Positions 1-12,600 of a DNA stretch of 64,000 nt are shown in pieces (the first letter of the stretch is position 1; each line of letters begins with the position of its first letter). The notes under the pieces are model-generated. The model was not told the DNA's origin. It did no database searches and was given only the letters and a program-made list of their open reading frames with translations. The position numbers were made by a program, and so were the translations under genes. Source of the DNA: Pomacea canaliculata (taxonomy: Eukaryota; Mollusca; Gastropoda; Architaenioglossa; Ampullariidae); assembly GCF_003073045.1 (NCBI RefSeq), contig NC_037593.1, positions 1,975,525 through 2,039,524 on the forward strand, written 5' to 3'.

Positions 1-824
1 CCTGTAGGAAAGCCTGGGACCGGGAAACACCTATTTCGGGAAAGCCCAGTAGTTACAGGTTAATATATTCTTCTGTGTGCCTTTATTACTGCTTACTCAG
101 TTCAGTGTTCTTTCTTTTTAAAACTGCATGGACCGGTTTTGTTGTGGGATACGGTGGATGTCTCAAGTGCAGCCCTAATTTTTTTTTCTGGAAAGATAGA
201 CTGCATCTCCACACCACCACCGCCCATTCACCCATTAACTGACCTTTGATCATTGGTTAGGTTGTGAACATTCTTGCTTGTTCGGTCAATCTCAAAAAAC
301 GTTTATAGACCCTGTTCATGAAATCCCCTTAGGTGAAAAAAATAATCTGGATGGAAAATGTTCTCCAAAGATGGAAATTTCCCAAAAGGCAAATTACACT
401 ACCATTAATAAGAAGTGGGTCAGAAGAATGCAATGTAATTATACATTGGAGGCAGATTATGCAACATGTCAGAACAGAGTTTGAGAACAAACCAAACTTA
501 TTTTTGAGTTTCCCTTTTTTCGTTAGCAGGGAAGTTACAAAAGTGTGAAGTACATCTACTTCAGAATGCTTTGTGGATGTGATTTTGTTTGTGATTATAG
601 CGAGAAGTACTCATGGACTAAACTTTCAGGTTCAATGTATGCATGCGCATGCACACCCACACACAAACAAAGCAAGGGGAAAAAACTACCAGATATGCTG
701 ATTTAATACTGTCATAGTAAGAAGTTGTGACTCCAGAGCGGCTACTTTAGCTGTTGTTCTTTTTTGCCTTCAAAGAAGTGTTTGAAATTTGTATTCCTGA
801 CTCATTACTCACCGTGTGCTAACA
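1..824 (-). other. UBE2G1 3' UTR and downstream flank
   Basis: No coding segment is visible. On the minus strand this follows the UBE2G1 stop codon. The only AATAAA-type signal I see on that strand is at 82-87, so the 3' UTR may run about 740 nt. The short ORFs here are chance frames in AT-rich DNA. Confidence 0.5.
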
Positions 825-3800
825 TTATAAGAATTCATCCTGACTTTTCCGTACACATTTAGACACTCTCTTTTTGAAATCTTCTGGCTGCTCCCTCCAC
901 ATTTTCTGAAACAATAGGTATATCCTGAATTCTCATAGTGAAGCCACCTCTTGGATAAGTTTTGTCAAATGTTGAAAAAAGTGGTTAGATTAGTGAAAGG
1001 TTACTGTCTAAAGAGCTTCCTAAAAATGTAAGCTTAAAACATTTTGCTCAGATTTCATTTGAAGCTGAAGAAAAGCACCATAAACAACTTACTGCAGCAT
1101 CTACATTTGCAGGTGACTCATCATTTGGGTCAGCAAGCATGGAGATGACACTGACAAGTATAGTTTCTACAGTGTGAATAGGTAACCATCGTTCGCTTGC
1201 CTTCTCATACCCATATTTGTCGTCACCTGGTTCATGTAAGATGGAGATGCATACATTGCCTTCTTGGTCGACTGAAACAAAGATGACAATGTCTCATTTT
1301 GACAAAAGTTTAAATTCTCACCCCCTCTTTACATTATAAAAACACCATCAAAATAAGATCCACATCAAATGTCAAATATGTGAGGTGTCTAAAAAATCTA
1401 ATGTTGTTCTATATCAGCTAGGCATAGTTCTCTTGCAAAATCCTTTGCTCTTTCATAGCACCATGTCCCCTCCCCACAAATAAAACAATCATTTACACTT
1501 TTAATGCAGTCTTTGGGCACATTGCACACATTTTCACAAATTCTGCTATGAAACCATGATTGATGAGGAACCAAACACAATATCTATATAATGTACCAGT
1601 TGTCTATATGAAAAGAGCAGAAAATACCTGATGAAGCTGCTGCTTTGTAAATGTGTACTAAAAATTTGGGATCGGTGAGAAAATTCCTGCAGTAAATAAC
1701 AGAATCTGAAGTACCACGGTATGCTATGCTGAGTGACTTCAATGTTGCTAAACATGATCTCTTGTAAGTTTTGTGCCTTGAGTTTTCAAAGCGTGATTAC
1801 TTCAGGAATATAGTAAGCCAGAATTACATACTTACTGTTTGGGTGCCACATTTCAGACACAAATTTCATTTTTGGAGGCCGATTGGGATACTCTTTAGGA
1901 AAGTATAGGTGGGCCTTGAAATATCCCCCTTCACTGCAAAGAAGGTATACAAGTTTTTAGTGGGACCATGGACAAGAAGCAAAAGAGATCACAATAAACA
2001 TCTGAGCGATAAATATAATACATTATAAACAGCATTTGATCCAAAAACAACACTAAAAACAAATTACAACTGCTTCAAAGACTTGGGGTGAGTTTAACTC
2101 CCTATAAGAGAGGACCTTGCTAATGCAGTCCAGATTTACTTTTTATCCACAAAATATCCCCACGTTAAAACTAATTTAAATCTTATTTCCTAATGCTTGG
2201 AAATGAAACACTAAATTGTTCATTTTAGGTGACTTTGGTAATTTCTTTAATATGATAAGAACACACAAATTATTATTATATTTGTTGTCTCTAAAACCCC
2301 CATGCTTCATACTTCTATGCTCTGCCATGATTAGAATTTTTAAAAATATTTTAAAATTTGAGCTTATGGAATCAGAGATTTGATATTTTTCCAAACACCT
2401 TTTTGGTATATTTATATATCAGGGCTTCTGCTAAGGCTAAATTCTTTGGGGTCCCAGGGACCCCTTCTTCAGATTTTTAAGGGGTCCCTGTTCTTTGCCC
2501 AAATTTGAAGGGGACCCCATTGACGAAAATTGAAGGGGTCCTCCGAACTTTTAATGCGTACTGTACGCAATTTTTAGCGTAAGCAGAAGCCCTGTATATA
2601 TTATAAATGATATTTACATAAATTATGATATTCAAGATTGAAACATGCTGAAGAAAGTAAATTTAGCTATTTTCATTATGAATTAATTTGTTAGCTAGCA
2701 GAAATCAGTCTACACTACTCACTACAATGTATCGGGTGGTCCATAAATTACAACTTCCCACTTGTAGACATCATCATCATCAATAAGTCCAGCAGAAAAT
2801 CCTTCACTGCCGCACTTGTGTAGCTCTGGTGAGAAATCAAAATAATTAAGACAACAAAATGGCTCAAAGGATGCCACTTCTGACATATAAGGGTCCACAT
2901 ACATTTGTTTCCTTTTCCTAGGTTTTCTTTACCCCCTATTTGCACATTCTATTCACACCCCATGCAACATGTGCCATCCATGGACTGGATGGTCACAATC
3001 CTTCGGGAAAAAGTAGACAACTATTAGAAAACAAGAAGTCTCTCTATGAAGCCATTCACATACATTTCTTAGCCAATTTTCACATTGTGTAAGCATGTGT
3101 GATAAAGATGTGAGAGGACAGAGTTCAACTCTGAGATGCTCAAGAGTGAGAAGTCACAGAATGCACTCATCAAGGCTGATTCATTTGGAGGGGGCAGTTC
3201 CCATCTTCTCTTCCTTGATGCTTTCCTTTCCCACAACCCAATATCAGACAGGTACCCATTACCCATATCATGTGCTGTGTGTTGCTATGAGTTCCAGCTC
3301 CCTATCTGTTTCCAAGTTAGGTAAAACACTTGTTGACGACAGGGCTTCATATCACATCTCATTTCTTCTCCTATAAGTATGATAACAGCTAATGAGATTT
3401 TGACCAACTTATACCATGTATAATTATAAGCAGACCTTCACATCTGAGTAAACAATAGCCCTCTTTAAAAGCCCCACCCACCTTCATACATTACAATTTA
3501 ATATATTACTTGAAACGTTCAGGAGTAATATTGATTGTTTTACACAAATTTTTATACAGGAATTTTTAGAATGGATGGACTAAAGCTGCGGTTCTCAAAC
3601 AATGGGGCGTGACCCCCTGGGGGGAGCACTACGTGCCTACAAGGGGAAGGGGGTGGGGGCGTGAAGGTGGTCGTTTTTTTAAAAGTTTCTTATACCGGTA
3701 TTAGTGAAATTAGCCTACATTGCTGGCTAAGAGGGGCGCGCGGACATACCTTTGATCGTTGTGGTGGTGGGGGGGGGCGTCACAAGCAAAAGGTTGAGAA

Positions 3801-5428
3801 CCGCTGCACTAAAGGGTACTTTTAACTTTAATAATTCTTTCAACTGGATCAAACATAATATTAACCTCTGCACTTTTTTTTTTACACTTATTAGTAGTTG
3901 CACCTATAGTTGTTTCATTATGAGATTTTCTGCAAGTGACTTTGTGACCAAGGCTGTAGTTATGAACCAGCAGTACATTTCCCATTCTTCTTGAGTGGCT
4001 TTATATCTGTTCAATATCTAAACTTCTAGCAAGGCCTCTGTATCTATAGGTGTGGACTATGTAAGATGGTATAATCAGCCAGCCTTTCAGATATGTTTCT
4101 CATTAGTGGATCCTGCTAACCCTAACCCCTGATGTAAATATTCCTTTATTTCATAACTGACTTGTGATGTAGTGATGGAAACTGCAAAAATAGTCCCGAC
4201 TCAGTCACAATTATGATCTACTGCTTGGTTTAAGCATGATGTTCTATTACAAGCTGTGTAATAATAAATTAACATTTCTATTTGTCTTTTTATATCATGA
4301 AGTAGAAGTACTGCAAGAAATGGCATTGTTATCAATTAAAAGTGTTCATTATACCATCACTGTAACATGTGGGTTACCAGGTCCAGAAATGGTCTCCCAT
4401 TTATTTGCTTATGATGTTTGGGGTAGCTCCTAAAGTAGTGAAAATCATTTTCTCCTCTCCCTAGCAAATACCTAGGCAGTCGTTTTTACATAAGTTGACT
4501 AATATTGTTGGAGTTTTCATTCATCATAGAAATAAAAAGTTACATATCTATTATCTTTAACAGTGGCTAAAAAAAAAAAAAAATAATAATAATAAACAGA
4601 CTGAATTTGAGTTTGCTTGAGATATGAGATCTATTAAAAAAAATTGTTCAAGTAATGAAGCCACATGGAACGGTGTTTCTGAAGGGAAGGGGAGGTTTCC
4701 TTACTTTAACACTGGTGAAAAAAAAAAAAAAAATCACAACATTAAAACGGCACAGAGGGAAAGACTTGTTTTCAGCCCTCTTTCTCCGAGTAAGTACATC
4801 CACCCAAATAATACTGCGTACAACATGACGTGCGTAGTTCGCTGGTCTATATTGGCTACAGTTTTTGTATGACAAATACATCTCTACAAGACGGATCCAA
4901 CATGGCGCAATGAAAATATCGGTCACATTTGTGCTGCCGAAAACTCTACTACCGTCATATTTTAAGTTATACAAACTTGTTGTAGTGTGATCATTGGCAA
5001 TAAACTTCAGCTTTTTACATCAATGAAAAACTGAAATTTCATCAAAGAATTGTTCACCCTGTAAACTCTTTGGGTACTTCAATTTCGAGCTCTTGCTCCC
5101 AGAAGAGTTGGAGAATGAGCAACCGTACTACATTTCGGACAAAAGCAAATAAAATTTAGACATTTAAAAATTAAAAAAATATGAATCACTCGTGCAAGGA
5201 CCCTTAGAAAAATCGTCTGATTTACCTAAGCTGAATGACTGAGTGATTATTTTTGTAAAATCGTTATAACCTGCGATCCGTTCGCTGACTAGACGACTGC
5301 AGTTGGTTTAACTTAACGATTAGTCAAATATACAGCGTTGTTTTTATGACAAGTGAAGTAATTTAGTGAAAGTAAATGCTACCTGCAAGTTGTCTTCTAA
5401 GAAGCAAAGAGGACCGTTCTTGGGCCAT
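825..5428 (-). CDS. UBE2G1: Ubiquitin-conjugating enzyme E2 G1 (complete, 5 exons)
   Basis: E2 enzyme that takes ubiquitin from E1 as a thioester and passes it to substrates with an E3; cytosol, nucleus and ER-associated degradation. Coding exons in transcript order: 5383-5428, 2723-2825, 1836-1933, 1093-1271, 825-905. Together they give 507 nt and 168 residues, close to the 170 of the human protein. Visible hallmarks are the HPN motif (residues 80-82), catalytic Cys90 in [12 protein letters not shown], and the acidic-loop segment [12 protein letters not shown] that marks the G/R/Cdc34 class. The start at 5428 gives [14 protein letters not shown], matching the family N-terminus; the end reads [10 protein letters not shown]. 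All splice sites are GT-AG and phases agree. Intron 1 holds an hAT-type MITE (3586-3806) and intron 2 another MITE (2420-2594). Nothing looks broken. UBE2G1 is favoured over UBE2G2 by the [11 protein letters not shown] and PPKMKF segments. Confidence 0.96.
2420..2594. mobile_element. Short non-autonomous DNA transposon (MITE) in UBE2G1 intron 2
   Basis: The left end reads CAGGGCTTCTGCTAAG and the right end is its near inverted copy (CAGGGCTTCTGCTTACG on the other strand). The 175-bp element has no coding capacity and contains several GGGGTCCC-like runs that can pair with each other. It is flanked by TATATAT on both sides (2413-2419 and 2595-2601), a 7-bp or possibly 8-bp target-site duplication in AT-rich DNA. 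Ends starting with CAGGG suggest the hAT superfamily. Confidence 0.7.
3586..3806. mobile_element. hAT-type MITE in UBE2G1 intron 1
   Basis: The left end is CTGCGGTTCTCAAAC and the right end, on the other strand, is CAGCGGTTCTCAACC: the hAT terminal inverted repeat known from Tip100/Charlie-like elements. It is flanked by 8-bp duplications, GACTAAAG (3578-3585) and CACTAAAG (3807-3814), matching at 7 of 8 positions, as hAT insertion predicts. The 221-bp interior is G-rich and has no transposase, so it would need one supplied in trans. The one mismatch in the duplication points to an old insertion. Confidence 0.85.
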
Positions 5429-8400
5429 AGCCCACTGCACTGCCTGTACTCGAGCAAACAAGCTTGAAGTCGACAACTGTATCTGTCATCTGTGAATGCG
5501 CATGTGCAAAAACCACACACAAAGCTCAGGGGCAGATAACACTCATCGTCTGCTCCACGCAACACTCTTTTGTGCCATTTATAAAAACAAACATACGGCA
5601 AAAACAACCAATAGGCAGACAAACAAACGAAATTCCATCATATTTATGCTTTTATGTATCATAAAATATGAGAAATTAGAGCTGTTTAGCTTTCTATGAT
5701 TTTGTGAAGATTTTTTAAGTGCTTGAGGGGTTCAGTTTTATTGATCTTTATATTTTATATAATTGTCGTACTTCTTGAGAATTACTGTGAATTGCCACCT
5801 CCATAAGAAGACGAGAGTCCATACTGTGTGGATAATGTTATTTTTCTGTTGATTTTTGTCTGAAACAGCTGTCAATCGCAATATGATTTTTTTTCTACCA
5901 CGTGTATAGGTGGAATTGCACATTTGCGATTTTCACTATCAACATTACTGCTTTTGAGAGACATATATGAAAATGACAAGTGAACTTTCGAGCAACGCAG
6001 AAATGCTCATGGGGAAATCCAACAGATCATCAACATAAAAATGTAAATAATGGGCTTTGAAATACTAAGCTGCAAGGCGGTGGAAGGGAAGTAATACGAG
6101 GAAACTGGGTAGATCGTAAGGCATTTCTCTCCCCTGAGTTGGACACCCGCGATTTTAAAAAAGTTACGCACCGCGTCAGGAGCAAAACCCGAGGTGCAGC
6201 TGTTTGGCAGACCTACCTTCAGGTCAATAGGTGAAAACTGAAACTTGGAAAATGTTCTTTAAAGGTTGAATCAAAAGTACATAACTGATCGTTCGTATAT
6301 GTTCTGTTGGCTTTTCTTGTACGATATTCCTAGCACCACGTTTGGACGAAAACATACGAGGTTCATATACACCTGCTTTTAATCCAGAAGTACATGGAGC
6401 CAATACGTTCTTGGCATTCGGTGCGGGTAAGGTTTCTGGACTTTTTGCACATCTCTGTTTGACATTAACTGGGTGCACGTTTCGTGTGTAAAAGAGCATT
6501 CCTTCCCCATGTGCAACGCGCATGCCTGATGTCTCGATCCTGTATGCACACGATATTAATATTGTTATATGTTGTTAGTTTTTGTCTAGTTCTGGAGTTC
6601 ATCTCGTTAAATTCCATGTGTAATCAGTTATGTCGATCAGTACACTGGATCGCCCCTGTGGAAGTGCTTAATCGCACACCCACTCACCCGCTTCTTCGCA
6701 CGTCCACACGCGTGCACTATATAGTGATCACACTCGCCCCCATGCTCAAACACAACCGACAACACGGTTACACAGCAAATTACAATCACAAAACTTTAGA
6801 AAAAAAACCCCACGAGGTTGAATACTATGAAACGCACTATGGAAATACCAATAAATGACCTAATATCTGAAATTGAAATTGAAACAAGGCCAAAAACAAA
6901 CAAACAAAAACCACCCACACTTTCATCACAGTCCTGTGCGCGTCGTGGCTCTGAGTCCGTGTCCGACGAACACTTCACATTGCGACCCCCGGACGTGTAC
7001 ACCTGGGAGCACACAGCTGGGAGCACGATAGTGTCCTCGCGACTGGCTGCCCTCGACATCCAGTAGTGGACAGTCAGAATGGCCTCGGCACACTACTGGT
7101 GGAGATCCACTAGCAGCGCACCTTTCGAACTATTTGCTGAAATTTCTGTCGTATCAGCTGTTAATATTACCTTGAAAGTGTCTAGTTTGGAAGTGTGCGG
7201 GGCCACAGCCCGCTGGAGAAGGATGTAAATTCCAGAGCAGATCGTTAGTTCGAGGTTCCCCAGGACCATCTTCCCATGGAAGATAAAAGATGTTCTGCAA
7301 CTCTTTACTAAACATTTAATTGCCTTTACACTTTGCCAATGTATATGTTAGCAGTATGTTACTCTTTTTTCTCACACATTTTAAGTGATTGTGATATTGC
7401 TTTACTTCTTTAATGTTTTTTTTTATTTACGTAGGGTAAATGGCCCTTGATCAATTTATTTCTCTTTTACACGCACATATAAACAAATATGTATACATGC
7501 AGTGAGTAAATATATGTGTGCGTGTTTATATACTATTTGTATGCGTTAACGGACATGTCTTTAATTAGATCTATATATAGAAACTACCACAGAAGTAATT
7601 TTTTTTTTGAGATCACAAAAACTTGCCCTTCAACCTTTCTATTTACAACGTGCATTTTAGATAGACCTTACAAACACTCCACTCATAGTAGAACAAAATC
7701 TTTGAACTCACTTTTTGGAAAATTAGAAATTAGTTTTACTCTTGTTCTTTTTAACTTCTTGTTTGCTGAATAATTTCTTGTGAGGTAAGAGACTTTGATT
7801 CAAAATCAGTAGGCCTTTACCGTTTACTCCACTTTACATTTGGCAAATTATTTCGGAATTAGATTGCTTACAACATATTTTTGCTTTTTAAAAAAAACCC
7901 TGAAACTACATCAATAGACGAGTAAAGGTTTCATGAGATACATATGATAATACTGTATGTTGTTGTTTACATGTTTTGTGTGTTTCGATGCGTCAATTAC
8001 ATCATCACCGACGGAAAAATACTTTAACATATATAGAAGAATATTTTAGTTTTGTAAGTCTTTCAGATAACAAGTCCGATGGGAGCCTTGAGTCAAAAAG
8101 CTTTTTTGTTTTTTTCTTGGAATATAACCCTGTTAATTATGTGAAAAACATACAGCATAAGTAGTGCTGTATCATTGTCATAGGTATCTGGTATCTTTAT
8201 GGTGTTTGCGGCAGAGGGGAGCTCTTGAAAGAAAAATATACATCTTGGTAACTGATGGTAGTCCCAAGGACAGAAAGAAACCCTGAAAATGTCTTTATAT
8301 GTTTTACATTTACTTTATATCACAATGATACAGGACCCCAATTTTATGGATTAAGTCTTCATATTGTTAGACCTTTTTTGTTTTCTGCGATTTTTTTTAA

Positions 8401-9603
8401 GTAAACCACCTTTTGGGATTGCATTTAGTGATGTCCTTTCGTAGTGTGATGTCACAAAAAAAAAAAAAAAAAAACTGCTTGTAAGCTCGATTACGAAAAG
8501 CCCAGTTGAAGATTTTATTTTACTGCAAAGTTCTTTACAGAAGGATTTACCGGAGCCGCTGGATATTTTCTGGGGATTCTAAAAGCAAATAGTTCCTCAG
8601 CCTTTCATCACCAACAGGTATTAATATACACGTCTGAAGAGCTAATTGTAAAGGACAGTGCAACAGTTTAAAGAAATGTATATACTTAGATGCCGGTTTT
8701 TAACTTTTTTTTTTTTTTTTTTGCAATGAATTTATCGCCAAAACAGTGTGCAATAAATACTAGACTCCGCTACACACGCGCTCATCTCAGATCACGATTG
8801 CAAAAGAGAAATGGAAAACATTCCAAGTATTATACGTAGACAGAGAGATCTGTCAGAATAATAAAAACAAATGCACTAACAGAAGGAAAATAATGGAATC
8901 TTTGACACTGAATTATTTATCCACTCATAACGACTACACCACGAACGTCTCCGTGTCTTCGTAGCCAGTTTCAATAAACAACATTAATGATAGACTGGCA
9001 GTAGTGTGATTTCTGTAAAGTTCAAGTCTAACTTCTACACTAATGAGACTTGGCAGACATTTAATGTCAGTTCACTAACATTCTAATGAGAAATTATCAG
9101 TTTCAAAAACGACAAAAACAAAAAGGATGCTTTTAAGCAACTTTTGTCTCCACCTTGGAATCCCTGCCGTTTGTTTCTGAAAAGCAAGCAGAAGCTGAAC
9201 TGATGCTACCTAACGGTCCCGACATTTTTTCTCTCTGTAAAGGCCTTTGCAGAAATAAAAGTTCGCAAGTGGGAACATGGAAACTGAGGAGCGATGAATA
9301 GACATATACATGGAAGGTAAACGATGTAAATTTAATTTTGTTTCTTTTTAATACTCCAAGGTAATAATCAGTCCATGTCCACAAATAAATAGAATACAGA
9401 CTCATTCTTTACAAACATATCAAACAAATGGCTTTCAGTCTCGAACACAGACATACGTTATTTCTAAATGTAAACAAGCATCCCATTATAACAGACTCGA
9501 AGGAGAGCTTTCCGTCGTCTTTTTTTCCTCACCAACAAAAGAAAGATGGTTTTTCAGTGGAAGAAAGATTCTCGCATTTCAGACTAGTCACTTTGTCACT
9601 GCT
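5429..9603. other. Intergenic spacer: UBE2G1 promoter side to carbonic anhydrase 3' side
   Basis: The right part should include the carbonic anhydrase 3' UTR (minus strand) and the left part the UBE2G1 promoter. I see no exon with conserved protein similarity, no RNA gene and no clear transposon. It holds homopolymer runs (poly-A near 8455, poly-T near 8708). ORFs at 6224-6523 (minus) and 6484-6858 (plus) overlap antiparallel and resemble no family I know. Confidence 0.5.
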
Positions 9604-12600
9604 TCAGTATAATCCGTTGGGCTGACTGTTCAAACCCCCGTAAAATCGTCTCCGAATCAGCATAGGCTGGTCAAAGTTATGCAAGAAGACAAAGGGTGCA
9701 TCGAATGTCGCTTCACCTGGCGCACCCAACACCTGCGCAGCTGGCGAAAAGACAGGGTAGGCCCTGTGCAGCAGCCTGCTGAAGTCGGGTGGCGACAGGG
9801 CGCTGGTGTGGGTAGTGGTGCCGTACCGCGTGTCCGTCGCCGTGCCGTAGCGGGTGGGCCTGACGTAGAGGCTGGAGCGGAGGGACTGCAGCAGGTGGTT
9901 CATCGTCTGGCCGGACTGCAGACCGGTTACACGAGGGGCGTTCAAACTCCAGCCTCCTCCCTGCTGTGGGTGAGGTGCGAGTAGGTGATTGGTGGCTGGA
10001 GGCTGAGACAGGCTGTTGTCGATGTTTCTGATGGAAGAGTACAGCAGCGGACGTCGAAACTGAGGCTGGGCAGTGGTTTCCATGTTCACAGGACCTCGAT
10101 ACCGACCTGCGAATGGCGTCTCCTGCAACTGAACGGTCGTCTGGGCGTAGCGACCTTCCTGGGGAAGAAACTGTCTCAGACGCTGGGAGAGTTCTTTCAG
10201 CCTCGGCTCTCTTGACGACAACAACGACGATTTTTCGTCAGATGGCGCAGTAGGAACGACCGACGTAGTTGCCGTGCTCGAGGAGCTATCATTTGCGATG
10301 GAGGCTGCAGGGGGAGATAGTATATTCTGGGAGTCGCCAGGGTTTGTCTGGGCTTCCCCTTGTTTACCTTGCGAGGTCGACTGCGGGTGCTTCGCTTCGT
10401 TGACGTGGTTGGCTCTGGACAGGAGATAGGGCCTCTCCATAGCCGCGTTGATAGGGCCGTCATTTAGGGCTGACGGCGGGATTCCGATCTTGTCAGGAGG
10501 TGCTTCGAAAATGGAGAGTGCTGGAAGAAAACGCAAAGAAACCAGCGTGTGATTAAAGATCAGCTAAAACATTGATTTAGTAAACACTTATATGTCTGCT
10601 GCTTCTTACATGACATTAAAGTCTGCCAGAAAATTCTCCCTGAACTCACAGCATTTAGAAAGCTTCGTGTCTCTCTAGTTTGAAGAGAAAGATGGAGAAA
10701 GCAAGGTTTTTTTTTAGCATTTAGTTTAAGCATGTGATGTAACGATGATGTAACACTTGCAATCATTAGCACCTCTAAACATCGACAACAACAAGAGAGA
10801 AGAGATAACAGCATTGACAGCGACAACCTGATGATAACCTACTGTTATACTCGGGTGCAGCTGAAGCCGATGCGGCGATTGCACCACCATCATTGCCAGG
10901 CGAGGTAACTACCAGCATCTCCGGCGAGGTATCCGGGATGGAAGGCGCTACACTGGACCCTGCAAGTACAATAACTACATTTCATTCTCTCTTGTTGTGG
11001 AAAAGTCGCTTCCATCTACAGGATCCCGGTTATGTCTTAAGACAGGTTCTAACCTCTGGTCCGGCGTTCAGGGTTAATGTTTTATGGGGGCTTGCTACTC
11101 AATTATTCCACATAGCATCCTTCATTACAACCGGCGACAATAAAACCGAAAGTTTGGATTTTGTACCCGAACGATAAAACCTTCGAGCAGCACCACGTAT
11201 GTCTACCTGTAGTGTTGGCAACGGTGGTTGTCACGTGACCTGACTGCTCCTCCTTCTGTGCAGGAACTGGCGTTGATGAAACAGAGGAATGAGACAACGA
11301 TGTCAGCTCTGATGTCTGTCCTGACGTCTGGCTTGCTGTGTCCTGGCCTAATGAGGCCGTGGTGACCTCAGGAGAGGAGGTTACATTCAAAGAGCTGCGA
11401 GACTCATTCATCATGCTCTCCGTGACAGATGGAGACGGTTGGGCGTTTGCACCGGAAGTCAGAATATCATTCGACCCTGTAATAAGCATAAAATCTTTTT
11501 TGAGAAAATTACCGTCGAATAGAAAAATGTATTAACACACATTGCTTACCCATATAGAATTAACACACACGTCTTGCTTATACTCATTCCCGCCCTTCTT
11601 CCCTCGACATTCCTAACCTTTCTCAGGTTTATCTCTTGGCTGGGTCGTCACAGGCGACTGGCCTGGAGTTCGAAAACTGGTTCTGACCCTGCGTTTGTGC
11701 AGGGGCTGCAGAGGGCGCCAGTTGTTCACCAGGTAACTGGGGCTGTTGGGCTGGTCGCTGGCGCTGTGAGCGGACCCGTGATCGTGGGCCTCAAAGTGAC
11801 CTTCCTCGTGCAGCAGGTGCCTCAGCTGGCTCAGCTGAAAACGACGAAAAATGTGCACAAACCAGTTCTGCGACACCTACCCCATCTCCAAACAGAAATA
11901 GACTACCGAATACGAAGCAATCTAGAGCCGTATGGAGGGGTTTTATCATGGCGTTTCTTGAAGGGGCGTCATCAGATCTCCTCTTCAAAGCCTAATCCCC
12001 TTACTGATTGACTTTCATTGAAGGCCCGAGAAAATGTCGTCAATCCAGACTTGTTTTCCAATTCATTTGCTACTACCATAGGACTTTAGAACACCTCGGT
12101 TCGAGACTTTGCCCAGTTAAGAAGTCTTTAATAAAAATCCCTACTGCCTAAAGTTGTGGAGAATCAAGATAAGGACTATCAAGAAGGCTGGTTCATTATA
12201 AAAAGGTGGTTTCTAATCTCGTCAGCTACCAAGATGGCGTCCAGGAAGTCTCGGCTACAGCGGTTAGCTTTGTCTCGTTAGGAAAACACGATGCAAATTG
12301 AAACCACTCTACAGGTCTCGACATTATTTTGATCTGTCTCCGCGTCTGTCCCAATGCCGTTATTTTAGTTTGTCTCATCAAAGCACTGTATGAAAGTGTC
12401 ACGTGTCTTTGTTGCCGGCTTTCAAAAGGAGCGCGAGACTCACCTGTTTGACGGAAACTTTCTGCGGCTGTTCAAAGATAGTCCACGTGACACTCTCGTA
12501 GCACCTGGGTGTGGTCAGACTTCCGGCGTAGCGCCAGAAGCGTGACGTGTCCTCTGGCAGCAAGGATCGCAACTGTACGCCGTCCACAGTCCGGTGCTCG

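Noticed and set aside
6224-6858. Overlapping ORFs of 99 codons (minus) and 124 codons (plus) in the UBE2G1/carbonic anhydrase spacer
   Set aside because: They overlap antiparallel, have no recognisable motif and no supporting splice sites; chance frames.
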